Source of the DNA: Methylococcaceae bacterium UBA662
Lineage (GTDB): Bacteria > Pseudomonadota > Gammaproteobacteria > Methylococcales > Methylomonadaceae
Length of the DNA stretch: 34,764 nt
Direction of reading: 5' to 3'
Assembly (NCBI GenBank): GCA_002299425.1
Contig: DBNW01000046.1
Coordinates: 1-34,764 of the forward strand
The translations under genes were made by a program, and so were the position numbers. Below, one piece after another: positions 16,388 through 23,916 of the stretch (position 1 is the first letter of the stretch; each line of letters opens with the position of its first letter). Below the pieces are notes generated by a model that worked only from the letters and a program-made list of their open reading frames with translations, was not told the DNA's origin and did not search any database.

Positions 16388-17293
16388 ATGGGTTGTTTTT
16401 TGTTTTGTTGCGGGTTAAAAAATCATGGCTGGGTTGCTTGCCGGTGGCTGTTGCTGCTGCTGCTAGGCAGTGCGCCGGTAACGGTGCTGGCGGCTCAGCT
16501 TCAGGTGCAGGTAGACGGCTACAACAACGGAAAAATCGTGGTATCCGGCCAGGGCGAATGCCGGTCTGAATGCCGTTTGTTGATGCCGCAAGGGGTGGCC
16601 AGCTTGTTTGCGGTGCCAGATTCCGGCTACCGCTTTTTAGGCTGGCAGGGTGCCTGCGAGGACACTACGGGGCCACTGTGTACCTTAGCCCCCGGTCTGG
16701 ACCGCAAAGTCCGTGCGCGTTTTGCCAAAATGGCCGAGGTGAGCGGGCCGATTAAAGCGTTGCTGCTGGTGCATGAGCCAGGGGCGCAGGCTTGGGTTTG
16801 GAACGAGTTCGCTCGCCGCCATTTTGGCAACCGGTGCCCATTGGTTTACGGGGGGGTGCTGTTGGAAGAGGATGCCATCAATCCTAAAAATCAAGTCCAC
16901 TGTTACCGGGTGGTCTTAGGTTATTACACACGGTTTTTCCAAGCACTGAAACACCAGGCCAGCACGCGGTCAAAAGGGCCTCATAAAACCGGCCTGTCAA
17001 GCCACTATGTGGCGTATGAAATTAACGCGGCAATGCTGGGTATAGGCAACCGCCATCCAGAATCTGGCGTGGTCGTGGTGGCACACGGTCTGTCCGATGC
17101 CGTCGCCGCAACCGTGTCCCGGCTGGATACCGAGACGGGCAGCCACCTCGTTTGGTTGTTGCGGCTGGATGCAGCAGACCGGCAAAATACCCTCGGTGGT
17201 TTCGTCAGGGAGGGGGGAATACGGGCTGCTCAACCGGATCAAAACCGTCAATTGAGCAAGGCATTAAGTGTATTGCTGCCGGACTGGTGGTAA
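16388..17293 (+). CDS. Exported protein with B-repeat-like domain and degenerate alpha/beta-hydrolase-like domain
   Basis: A 301-residue protein. The N-terminal signal is unusually cysteine-rich and has a long leucine core near residues 21-27, with cleavage likely after VTVLAA (near residue 36). Residues about 37-118 resemble the divergent B-repeat of surface proteins (FAVPDSGYRFLGWQGAC...CTLAPG...VRARF) with four cysteines. From residue 122 it reads like an alpha/beta hydrolase: KALLLVHEPGAQAWVWNEFARRHF for the first strand and oxyanion loop, then GVVVVAHGLSDAVAATV where a lipase would have AHSxGG. The expected nucleophilic serine is a glycine, so it may be inactive. The gene downstream follows without a gap. 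The function is unknown; a binding role is an inference. Confidence 0.65.
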   Translation: MGCFLFCCGLKNHGWVACRWLLLLLLGSAPVTVLAAQLQVQVDGYNNGKIVVSGQGECRSECRLLMPQGVASLFAVPDSGYRFLGWQGACEDTTGPLCTLAPGLDRKVRARFAKMAEVSGPIKALLLVHEPGAQAWVWNEFARRHFGNRCPLVYGGVLLEEDAINPKNQVHCYRVVLGYYTRFFQALKHQASTRSKGPHKTGLSSHYVAYEINAAMLGIGNRHPESGVVVVAHGLSDAVAATVSRLDTETGSHLVWLLRLDAADRQNTLGGFVREGGIRAAQPDQNRQLSKALSVLLPDWW

Positions 17294-17295
17294 GT

Positions 17296-18486
17296 GTGGC
17301 GATAAAACGCTTAGTGGCTGCCGTGGTTGGCACGGCAATGCTGTTGGCCTTAAGCGTGTGTGCCTGGCAGCAGGAGAACCTTAATACTCAGGTGCCCAGT
17401 GGATGGGTTGCCGACAGCACGGTGCCGATGGACGGGTATAAACAGCTTGGTTTGCTTAAAGCACCAAACCAAGCCCAAGTGGAGCTGCGGCCACAACAGC
17501 TACTCATGCCAGACCCTAGCTCTTTGTCCACTAAAGCCCCGCTGCATAATCCAAACAGCCGTTCAGCCCAAGTGCTGTGGCGGACGTGGCAAAAACTGCT
17601 GGCACAATCCCAGTTCCAACAAATACCGCTTGCCGGGGCGATGCTGGCAAAACGCTTGCAACAACGCCCCGACCCTATCGTCTACCGGCAAATTAAAGCC
17701 TGGTTGGCCAAGCCTGGGCTGGCAGCGGAAAAACAGGCATTGTTGATAGACTTGCTTGCCGATACGGCAACCCCGGAAGCGTTGGCGGTATTGTTGAGCA
17801 TGGCCGAACAGGGGCCGCGTTCGCCGACTTATTTTTTGGTTTTGCCGGCCATATCAAGGGCCGCCGACAACCGTTGGGGCGGCGTATTCCATAAGGAATT
17901 GTCACCGCTTTTGGAACTGGCCTGGGCCAATCAGGAATACCGCGACCCGGCTTTGTTGACCACGCTGGCTACGGCCATCGCCAAAGTGGGTGCGCCGGCG
18001 GGCGTTGACTTACTGTTGCAGACGCTTTCTGCTGAGGATGCGAAAAATGGCCAGGAACAAGACGTGCTGCGTAGCAGGCAAACGGCGGCTTTTTTAGCGA
18101 TACCGCAAATCCGCAATCCCGATGCCGTACCGGTGTTAAGCGAGCCGTTGCAACAGAAGGATTTAGGGGCGCCGGCGTTGCAGGCCAGTGGCGATGCCTT
18201 AGCGGCAATGGGCACGCTAGAAGCGACACAGAAAATTGTCGATTGGGCTAAAGACGCACCCGACGAAGGTGCGCGCAACCTGGATGTGTGGCTGGCGCAA
18301 ATTGACGATGACAGCCTCGTGCAGCGGCTTGCTACGGAGCCGGTCGAATCGTTCCAGAGCCATGAAGTGGGCGCGGTGTGGCAAAAATTTACCCTACAAG
18401 GCTCTGATCAGGAGCAGGCCGTGGCTACGCACGGGGGTGTTGCAGACGGTCGCGGTGAAACCAAGACCTCAGTGCTAAATTGGTGA
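17296..18486 (+). CDS. Membrane-anchored or exported alpha-helical (HEAT-like) repeat protein
   Basis: A protein of 396 residues if it starts at the GTG at 17296, three codons into the overlap-free region; a GTG at 17287 and longer forms inside the preceding gene are possible. The N-terminus, VAIKRLVAAVVGTAMLLALSVCA, is a signal peptide or anchor; the LSVC is a poor lipobox. From about residue 85 the sequence is almost all helix, with paired segments such as PEALAVLLSMAEQ, PALLTTLATAIAKV, GVDLLLQTLSA, PVLSEPLQQ and ALAAMGTLEATQKIVDWA, typical of HEAT-like scaffolds. It starts two bases after the hydrolase-like gene, so the two are probably translationally linked. A partner or chaperone role is an inference; it does not show lipase-foldase motifs. 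Confidence 0.65.
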   Translation: MAIKRLVAAVVGTAMLLALSVCAWQQENLNTQVPSGWVADSTVPMDGYKQLGLLKAPNQAQVELRPQQLLMPDPSSLSTKAPLHNPNSRSAQVLWRTWQKLLAQSQFQQIPLAGAMLAKRLQQRPDPIVYRQIKAWLAKPGLAAEKQALLIDLLADTATPEALAVLLSMAEQGPRSPTYFLVLPAISRAADNRWGGVFHKELSPLLELAWANQEYRDPALLTTLATAIAKVGAPAGVDLLLQTLSAEDAKNGQEQDVLRSRQTAAFLAIPQIRNPDAVPVLSEPLQQKDLGAPALQASGDALAAMGTLEATQKIVDWAKDAPDEGARNLDVWLAQIDDDSLVQRLATEPVESFQSHEVGAVWQKFTLQGSDQEQAVATHGGVADGRGETKTSVLNW

Positions 18487-18597
18487 TGGTTTGAAAAAAT
18501 CGGGCTTGGCGTGTACAAATCCTGGCGAAATTACCCGTATTGACAGTGCTGCCGGTACGAAACCTGAACCGTCCCCTGTCAATGAGTGTATGAACGC

Positions 18598-19236
18598 ATG
18601 AACGCACAAAAACGCCGGGCCATTTTCGAGCGCTTAGCGGCGGCTATGCCCAATCCGACCACCGAATTGAATTACACCACCGATTTTGAATTGTTGCTGG
18701 CCGTGGTTTTGTCGGCGCAAGCCACAGATAAACGTGTTAACAAAGCCACCGCGCACTTGTTTCAAATTGCCAACACCCCGGCAGCCATGGTGGCGCTGGG
18801 TTTAGAGGGGCTTAAGGGGTACATCAAAACCATCGGTCTTTTTAATAGCAAAGCAGCCCATATTTTGCTTTTGTGCCAGCAATTGCTGGACAAACACGGC
18901 GGGCAGGTACCGAATACCCGTGCCGACTTAGAAGCCCTTGCCGGTGTCGGTAGAAAAACCGCCAATGTCATTTTAAACACCGCCTTCGGGCAACACACCA
19001 TCGCCGTTGACACCCATATTTTCCGGGTGGCCAACCGCACGCGTATCGCACCCGGCAAAACCGTTTTAGCCGTCGAGCAAAACTTGGAAAAAAGAGTGCT
19101 CAAACGGCACAAAAAAAACGCCCACCACCTGCTGATTTTGCACGGTCGCTACACCTGCACGGCCAGAAAGCCGCGCTGCCCCACTTGTATCATTGCCGAT
19201 TTATGTGAATACCCGGCAAAAACCGCAGAATCTTAA
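18598..19236 (+). CDS. nth: Endonuclease III (DNA glycosylase/AP lyase)
   Basis: Base-excision repair enzyme for oxidised pyrimidines. Its 212 residues align without gaps to E. coli Nth, so the catalytic residues fall on the same numbers: Lys120 in the helix-hairpin-helix GVGRKTAN and Asp138 in AVDTHIF. The iron-sulfur cluster cysteines are Cys187, Cys194, Cys197 and Cys203 (C-X6-C-X2-C-X5-C). I chose the ATG at 18598 (MNAQKRRAIFERL) over a GTG four codons earlier because it matches the E. coli N-terminus. It follows the helical-repeat gene by about 110 bases and converges on waaC. Confidence 0.97.
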   Translation: MNAQKRRAIFERLAAAMPNPTTELNYTTDFELLLAVVLSAQATDKRVNKATAHLFQIANTPAAMVALGLEGLKGYIKTIGLFNSKAAHILLLCQQLLDKHGGQVPNTRADLEALAGVGRKTANVILNTAFGQHTIAVDTHIFRVANRTRIAPGKTVLAVEQNLEKRVLKRHKKNAHHLLILHGRYTCTARKPRCPTCIIADLCEYPAKTAES

Positions 19237-19335
19237 TTAGTGCTCTAGCAGGAAAAGTCGGTGCGGTGAAATCGGCTTATCGGCACACGGTTTTTGATTC
19301 TGTGCTGTTTTTATTAGGGCGTATTAGAACGACGT

Positions 19336-20469
19336 TCAGCGTAAGAAAAATTCTTCCCAGTCGACATCGACCAAAGATTGTTCCAGTTCATCCAGTGTGT
19401 GGCTGTTGGCGGAATGTGTCCGAGACGCCGGTTGGCTTTGGACTGAGGGCTTAACCCAGTCAGGGTCTGCGGCTTGGCTCAACAAAGATTCGGCTAGGTT
19501 AATGATGAGGCCTTCATTAAGGCTACGAATGGAAAAATCGTTTTTATCCAGTTTGTACGGATTAACCTCGGAGGCCGATTTGACGGTTTTGTTGATGTCG
19601 GTTTCATAGACGCGGTTGACCGGGGTTGGCCCAAAAATAGTGATGGACGGACGGTTTAAACCCCAGGCCATGTGGGTGGGACCGGTGTCGTTGCCGATAA
19701 CCAGATCCGCGCGGGCCATTAGGGCTTTCAGGTTGTTGAGGTCCAGTTTGGGGACGATTTGGATTAAATCTGATTGTTCGCACAGCCATTCGGCTTGGCG
19801 GCGTTCTTTTTCATTGCCCCAAATAACCAGGCAATTTTGCTGAAGAGCTTGGGCGATTTTAACCAATTTATCGTGCGGGTAAACTCGGCTTTCCCAGGTT
19901 GAACCAATGACAAAAATGATATTTTTTCTGTTTTTTGAGCAATAAAACGGGATGCGTGGGTCCGCATCGTGAAAAAATAAAAACGGTTTTTTGGCGAGGA
20001 TGTCCTCGCGGCTGATGCGAATGCCTAGCGGTTCGGTGAGCACTGTGGCGTTGCGGTCGATAGTGTTGGCGTGGTAGGGGTAGGCGACTTTGATGTGGTA
20101 AAACCAAGACGCGGCTTTTTCGCGGGCGGAATCGGCGTCAAAGCCGGATACCCGCTTTCCTAGCAAACGGGCGGTAAGGGAAGATTTTAACAAGCCTTGG
20201 GCGTCGATGACCAAGTCGTAATGGCGGCTGGCATATTTTCTCAACCGCCTGATTTCACCAAACACCTTGGTTTTGTCTGCTTTCAGTGCCTGTAAGTCCA
20301 CTGTCACCAGGTTGGTGATGTCTGGCTGATGGTTGAGTACTTCGGCAAAACGTTTTTCGACGACCCAGTCGATTTCAACATCGGGCAGTCGGGCCTTGAT
20401 GAATTGCAGGGCGACCATGGCATGGACGATGTCACCTAGCGAGGACAATTTAACGATGGCTATTTTCAT
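19336..20469 (-). CDS. waaC: LPS heptosyltransferase I, with unusual C-terminal extension
   Basis: A GT-9 glycosyltransferase adding the first heptose from ADP-heptose to Kdo in the LPS inner core, on the cytoplasmic face of the inner membrane. Typical features are MKIAIVKLSSLGDIVHAM at the N-terminus, the second domain GSTWESRVYPHDKLVKIA, and the nucleotide-binding VIGNDTGPTHMAWGLNRPSITIFGPT. The core ends near residue 330. The remaining 45 or so residues are a hydrophilic, low-complexity tail ending in DELEQSLVDVDWEEFFLR, which ordinary WaaC proteins lack. The ATG overlaps the waaF stop (ATGA), so the two heptosyltransferases are coupled. Confidence 0.93.
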   Translation of the reverse strand: MKIAIVKLSSLGDIVHAMVALQFIKARLPDVEIDWVVEKRFAEVLNHQPDITNLVTVDLQALKADKTKVFGEIRRLRKYASRHYDLVIDAQGLLKSSLTARLLGKRVSGFDADSAREKAASWFYHIKVAYPYHANTIDRNATVLTEPLGIRISREDILAKKPFLFFHDADPRIPFYCSKNRKNIIFVIGSTWESRVYPHDKLVKIAQALQQNCLVIWGNEKERRQAEWLCEQSDLIQIVPKLDLNNLKALMARADLVIGNDTGPTHMAWGLNRPSITIFGPTPVNRVYETDINKTVKSASEVNPYKLDKNDFSIRSLNEGLIINLAESLLSQAADPDWVKPSVQSQPASRTHSANSHTLDELEQSLVDVDWEEFFLR

Positions 20470-21494
20470 GGGGGCAGGGATTCCAGCACGCGTTCAGGTT
20501 TGATGCCGTGCAAGCAGTCGGTATGAACCAAGGGGCAGGTACGCTTAAAGCAGGGCGAACAGGGCAAGTTTAGGCGAATAATGTGGGCTTTGTCACTTAA
20601 AGGCGGGGTAAAGCAAGGGTCGGATGAGCCGTACAAGGCCACTAGGTATTTGTCCAACGCGGCCGCTATGTGCATCAGGCCAGAGTCGTTGCTAACCACG
20701 GCATGGCACAGTGACAGTAAATCGATGGCTTCGGCCAAAGTGGTTTGGCCGGTGAAGTTTTGGCAGGCGCCTGCCGTTTGCAAAATGGCATCGGCAACCG
20801 CCTGATCCTTAGTCGAACCAAACAGCCAGACCTGCCAGCCCTCGTTAATTTTCTGTTGGGCAAGTTCGGCAAAATGGTGGGCTGGCCAACGTTTGGCTTC
20901 CCCGTATTCCGCCCCCGGGCAGACAGCGAGGATTTTTTGCCGATTTTTTAGCGTCGTGGCGAGGCCAAATTTACCAATGACATCCTGTTGTTGGTCGGGG
21001 CTGACCCGTAATTGCGGTGGCGGAATCGGAGGCGGTGAGGCCGTGAGCCGGGTCTGTCCTAAGGCGACAAAACGCTGCACCGTCATAGCCAGTTTTTTTT
21101 TGTCTAGGGTTCTAGCATCGTTTAACAAGCCCCATCGGCATTCGCCAACATAACCGGTGCGAAGGGGAATGTTGGCAAAATAAGGCACTAAAGCGGATTT
21201 CCACGAATTGGGCAAGACGATGGCTTGGTCGTAGTTCTTGGCGCACAGCGATTTGCCCAGGTCAAAGCGCGGGCGTAGGCCTAATTGGCCGTGGCCTAGG
21301 GGCAGGGTGATGGTTTGGTTCACTTCCGGCATCCGCGCTACCAAGCCCAGCGTCCAGGCGGGTGCCAGCACGTCAATGAGAAGATTCGGGTGGTTTTGCT
21401 TAAGCGTTTTGTACAAGCTTTGCGCCATCACCATATCACCTACCCAAGACGGACCGACGATGAGTATTTTTGTCGGGGAAAAATTAAAGGCCAT
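20466..21494 (-). CDS. waaF: LPS heptosyltransferase II
   Basis: A GT-9 enzyme that adds the second heptose of the LPS inner core. The 342-residue protein opens with KILIVGPSWVGDMVMAQSLY, has the linker motif PLRTGYVGECRWGLLND, CPGAEYGEAKRWPAHHFAELA in the C-terminal domain, and VSNDSGLMHIAAAL followed by CFKRTCPLVHTDCLHGI, the cysteine-containing end typical of WaaF. It sits 13 bases after ilvE and overlaps waaC by four bases, so ilvE-waaF-waaC probably form one transcript. Confidence 0.95.
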   Translation of the reverse strand: MAFNFSPTKILIVGPSWVGDMVMAQSLYKTLKQNHPNLLIDVLAPAWTLGLVARMPEVNQTITLPLGHGQLGLRPRFDLGKSLCAKNYDQAIVLPNSWKSALVPYFANIPLRTGYVGECRWGLLNDARTLDKKKLAMTVQRFVALGQTRLTASPPPIPPPQLRVSPDQQQDVIGKFGLATTLKNRQKILAVCPGAEYGEAKRWPAHHFAELAQQKINEGWQVWLFGSTKDQAVADAILQTAGACQNFTGQTTLAEAIDLLSLCHAVVSNDSGLMHIAAALDKYLVALYGSSDPCFTPPLSDKAHIIRLNLPCSPCFKRTCPLVHTDCLHGIKPERVLESLPP

Positions 21495-21507
21495 CCGGCT
21501 TTTTGTG

Positions 21508-22431
21508 TTAGGCGACGTACGTTAGCCAGTCGTCATGGTCGGGGCTGCGGCCATGCACGGCATCGAAATACAGCGTTTGCAAATGCCGAGTGATTGTGCC
21601 ACGGCGGCCGCAGCCGATCGCCCGGTTGTCCAGTTCGCGAATGGGCGTGACTTCGGCCGCCGAGCCGGTAAAAAAAGCTTCGTCGGCAATGTAGATTTCA
21701 TCGCGGGTGATGCGCTTTTCGCTGATCGCGTAGCCGTGTTCACGGGCTAGGGTGATAACGCTGTCGCGGGTGATGCCTTCTAGGGCTGATGTGGTCTCGG
21801 GCGTGTAAAGGTTGCCGTTACGAACGATAAATAGATTTTCTGCGCTGCCTTCGGCGGCGAAACCTTCGTGGTCTAGCATCAGGGCTTCATCATAGCCATT
21901 TGACAACGCTTCTTGCAGGGCCAGGATGGAATTGATGTAGTTGCCGTTGGCTTTAGCTTTGCACAGGGTGCTGTTGTGGTGATTGCGGACATAGGACGAG
22001 GTGCGGATACGGATGCCTTGCTCGATGCTATCCGCGCCCAGGTAGGCTCCCCACGGCCAGGCCGCGACGATGACGTGGACTTTCAGGTTGTCGGCACGCA
22101 AACCCATGCCTTCGGAGCCGTAGAAGCACATGGTGCGGATGTAAGCACTGTCTAGGCCGTTTTTGACCAATGCCTGCCGTTGTGCCTGATTGATTTCGTC
22201 TTTGCTGAACGGCATCGGCATGTTCATGATGTGCGCGGAACGGAACAGACGGTCGGTGTGTTCGTGCATTCTAAAAATAGCCGTGCCTTCGCGGGCATGG
22301 TAGGCCCTGATGCCTTCAAACACGCCCAAGCCGTAATGCAGGGTGTGCGTTAAGACATGGACTTTCGCTGCCCGCCACTCGAGCCATTGGCCGTCCTGCC
22401 AAATAAAGCCATCTCTGTCGTCCATCGTCAT
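21508..22431 (-). CDS. ilvE: Branched-chain amino acid aminotransferase
   Basis: A fold-type IV, PLP-dependent aminotransferase performing the last step of leucine, isoleucine and valine synthesis and the first of their breakdown. The PLP lysine is Lys160 in CKAKANGNY. Other conserved elements are LHYGLGVFEGIRAY near residue 31, YIRTMCFYGSEGMGL, EGFAAEGSAENLF, TRDSVI and FTGSAAEVTPI. At 307 residues the length is standard. GGAG lies nine bases before the first ATG; a second ATG two codons later is also possible. It is the first gene of an apparent ilvE-waaF-waaC transcript. Confidence 0.96.
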   Translation of the reverse strand: MTMDDRDGFIWQDGQWLEWRAAKVHVLTHTLHYGLGVFEGIRAYHAREGTAIFRMHEHTDRLFRSAHIMNMPMPFSKDEINQAQRQALVKNGLDSAYIRTMCFYGSEGMGLRADNLKVHVIVAAWPWGAYLGADSIEQGIRIRTSSYVRNHHNSTLCKAKANGNYINSILALQEALSNGYDEALMLDHEGFAAEGSAENLFIVRNGNLYTPETTSALEGITRDSVITLAREHGYAISEKRITRDEIYIADEAFFTGSAAEVTPIRELDNRAIGCGRRGTITRHLQTLYFDAVHGRSPDHDDWLTYVA

Positions 22432-22608
22432 GGTTGGTTCTCCACTTAACTGATAATTGTTGGTAAGCGGTTAGTTTACTATAAAGTCAAAAGCGGCCAT
22501 ACCGTACCCGCTGGGGCAGAAAACCCGCTAAGTTCGCGCTGCCGCAGCGGTGTGTCGGCGTTTGAGTGTTACTGCAAAAAAAATCGCCTCGCATCAGACG
22601 GTGCCCAA

Positions 22609-23052
22609 TTATTGAACGCAGTCAATAACCAATGATTTGATTTTATTGTGAAAATTAAAATCGCTTAAGTCATGAATTTTGGAATTGGCAATGAAAATTC
22701 GTTCCGAATCTTCCAGGGCATCTTGTTCGGTCAAACCCAACGATTTCAGCAAATCCGGGTATTTGGCCATTTCTTTTAAGGTCAGCTTGAAATCGGTGTT
22801 TTCATAAACTTTCAGGTTCGCCTTGGGGCCGACTTTTAGGCTGTCGATGCGCGATTCCCAGTTTTCGCCTTGAACATCACGCAAATTCGCCATTCTTACC
22901 GGGCCGTTAAGCCGAATATGCGCGCCGGTGTAGTCGTTTTCTTGGTAAAGCTCCACCCAGCAGTCGCTCGCTATCGCGGAGGTTGCCAGCGACAAAGTCA
23001 GGGCGAAAAAAAACAGTGTCAGGGTACGAAAAATAAATGGTTTGGGGTTCAT
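22609..23052 (-). CDS. Exported beta/gamma-crystallin-like protein
   Basis: A 147-residue protein with a signal peptide (MNPKPFIFRTLTLFFFALTLSLATSAIAS), so the mature form begins near DCWVELYQ. CWVELYQENDYTGAHIRLNGP, MANLRDVQGENWESRIDSLKVGP and LKVYENTDF are typical Greek-key crystallin strands, and cysteines near both ends of the mature chain may form a disulfide. Such domains in bacteria often bind calcium, but the canonical N/D-N/D-x-x-S/T-S signature is not clear here. GGAG lies about eight bases before the ATG, and a run of nine C lies just upstream of that. It is divergent from the exporter operon, and no partner is evident. Confidence 0.78.
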   Translation of the reverse strand: MNPKPFIFRTLTLFFFALTLSLATSAIASDCWVELYQENDYTGAHIRLNGPVRMANLRDVQGENWESRIDSLKVGPKANLKVYENTDFKLTLKEMAKYPDLLKSLGLTEQDALEDSERIFIANSKIHDLSDFNFHNKIKSLVIDCVQ

Positions 23053-23067
23053 GGCTAGTCTCCAGTT

Positions 23068-23076
23068 GGGGGGGGG
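23068..23076. repeat. Homopolymer run of nine G (C on the gene's strand) in the leader of the crystallin-like gene
   Basis: Nine consecutive G lie 16 bases upstream of the minus-strand ATG at 23052, between promoter and ribosome binding site. Runs of this type slip readily in replication and in sequencing. Confidence 0.9.
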
Positions 23077-23141
23077 TGAGTGCGTGCAGAGTCATGGGCA
23101 ACTGATAGCGGGCGAGTTTTTGGCGCACGGACAACAAACAA

Positions 23142-23191
23142 GCCAGCACCTCACTTCTACGCCTAAAGAAAAGCCGATGCAAGTGCTGGCA
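23142..23191. repeat. Inverted repeat GCCAGCAC...GTGCTGGC in the divergent intergenic region
   Basis: Eight-base perfect arms at 23142-23149 and 23184-23191 with a 34-base spacer, between the crystallin-like gene and the tetR gene. The spacer is too long for a good terminator. It could be a looped regulator site for the divergent promoters. Confidence 0.35.
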
Positions 23192-23208
23192 GCGCATTGA
23201 GCAACCCT

Positions 23209-23259
23209 TGTGAACCGTCAAGTTGGCCTATACAATAAGCTCAAACAAGTGTTTAAAAC
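23209..23259 (+). promoter_or_regulatory. Promoter and TetR-type operator of the exporter operon
   Basis: A TTGTGA box (23209-23214) and TACAAT (23231-23236) at 16 bases make a plausible promoter with a start near 23243. That point is covered by overlapping palindromes AAACA-N2-TGTTT (23243-23254) and GTTT-A-AAAC (23251-23259), just before the tetR ATG. The position suits autorepression by the TetR protein. Confidence 0.5.
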
Positions 23260-23265
23260 GTACTT

Positions 23266-23916
23266 ATGAGCGAATTTCCGGGCGTAGAGCCGACCGTTGA
23301 CCGATTATTGCAAGTCGCTGTGGAAGTGTTTGCAGAACACGGCTTCCGTGATGCTACCGTGCGGGAAATATGTGCACGGGCAAACACCAATGTCGCTTCG
23401 GTGAATTATTATTTTCGCAGCAAGGAGGCCTTGTACCAGCAGGCCTTGACATTCGCTTTTCAGCAAGCAAACCGTCTCTATCCGCAGGATGCAGCCGCTG
23501 ACGCCACATTGTCGGCCGAGCAGCGCTTGATTTTGTTTGTAACCCATTTTCTCAAGCGCTTGCTAGATGACAAAGCATTGAGTTTGGCCAGCAAAATGAT
23601 TGCCCGTGAGATGGCGGAACCGACCCACGTTTTTGACAACATCATTGAAACCATGATTGCTCCCCAGTGTTTGCTGCTGCAAGAAATAGTCGGCCTACTG
23701 GCCGAACAGGCGGACACCGCTGTAATTGACCGCTGTGTACTGAGCATTTTGGGGCAATGCCTGATGTTCAAGCATTCTCGTCCGGTCATTGACCGGTTGT
23801 ATCCGCATCTGCTGGGCGACCCTAAAGCCATTCAGGCCAATGCTCAGCATATCGCGCACTTTTCCTTATCGGCATTGCGCGCATTGCGCCAACCGACAGG
23901 AGGTGCCAGCGCGTGA
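23266..23916 (+). CDS. TetR/AcrR-family transcriptional regulator (CecR/CerR-like)
   Basis: A 216-residue regulator. Residues 10-60 are the TetR helix-turn-helix domain: LLQVAVEVFAEHGFRDATVREICARANTNVASVNYYFRSKEALYQQAL. The all-helical ligand-binding domain after it resembles the C-terminal domain of the CecR/YbiH type. As first gene of a tripartite exporter operon it most likely represses the operon until the exported compound binds; a candidate operator overlaps its own promoter. Its last codons contain AGGAGGTG, the ribosome binding site of the permease, whose GTG overlaps its stop by four bases. Confidence 0.9.
   Translation: MSEFPGVEPTVDRLLQVAVEVFAEHGFRDATVREICARANTNVASVNYYFRSKEALYQQALTFAFQQANRLYPQDAAADATLSAEQRLILFVTHFLKRLLDDKALSLASKMIAREMAEPTHVFDNIIETMIAPQCLLLQEIVGLLAEQADTAVIDRCVLSILGQCLMFKHSRPVIDRLYPHLLGDPKAIQANAQHIAHFSLSALRALRQPTGGASA

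Noticed and set aside
17152..17295. Long N-terminal extension of the helical-repeat protein inside the hydrolase-like gene
   Set aside because: It would place 48 non-hydrophobic residues before an obvious signal sequence and overlap another gene by 140 bases.
19237..19335. Possible terminator between the convergent nth and waaC genes
   Set aside because: Only short AT-rich stretches are present, with no stable stem.
22432..22608. Promoter TTGACT...TATAGT ahead of ilvE
   Set aside because: The two boxes abut without a spacer, so they cannot act together; no other good pair was found there.
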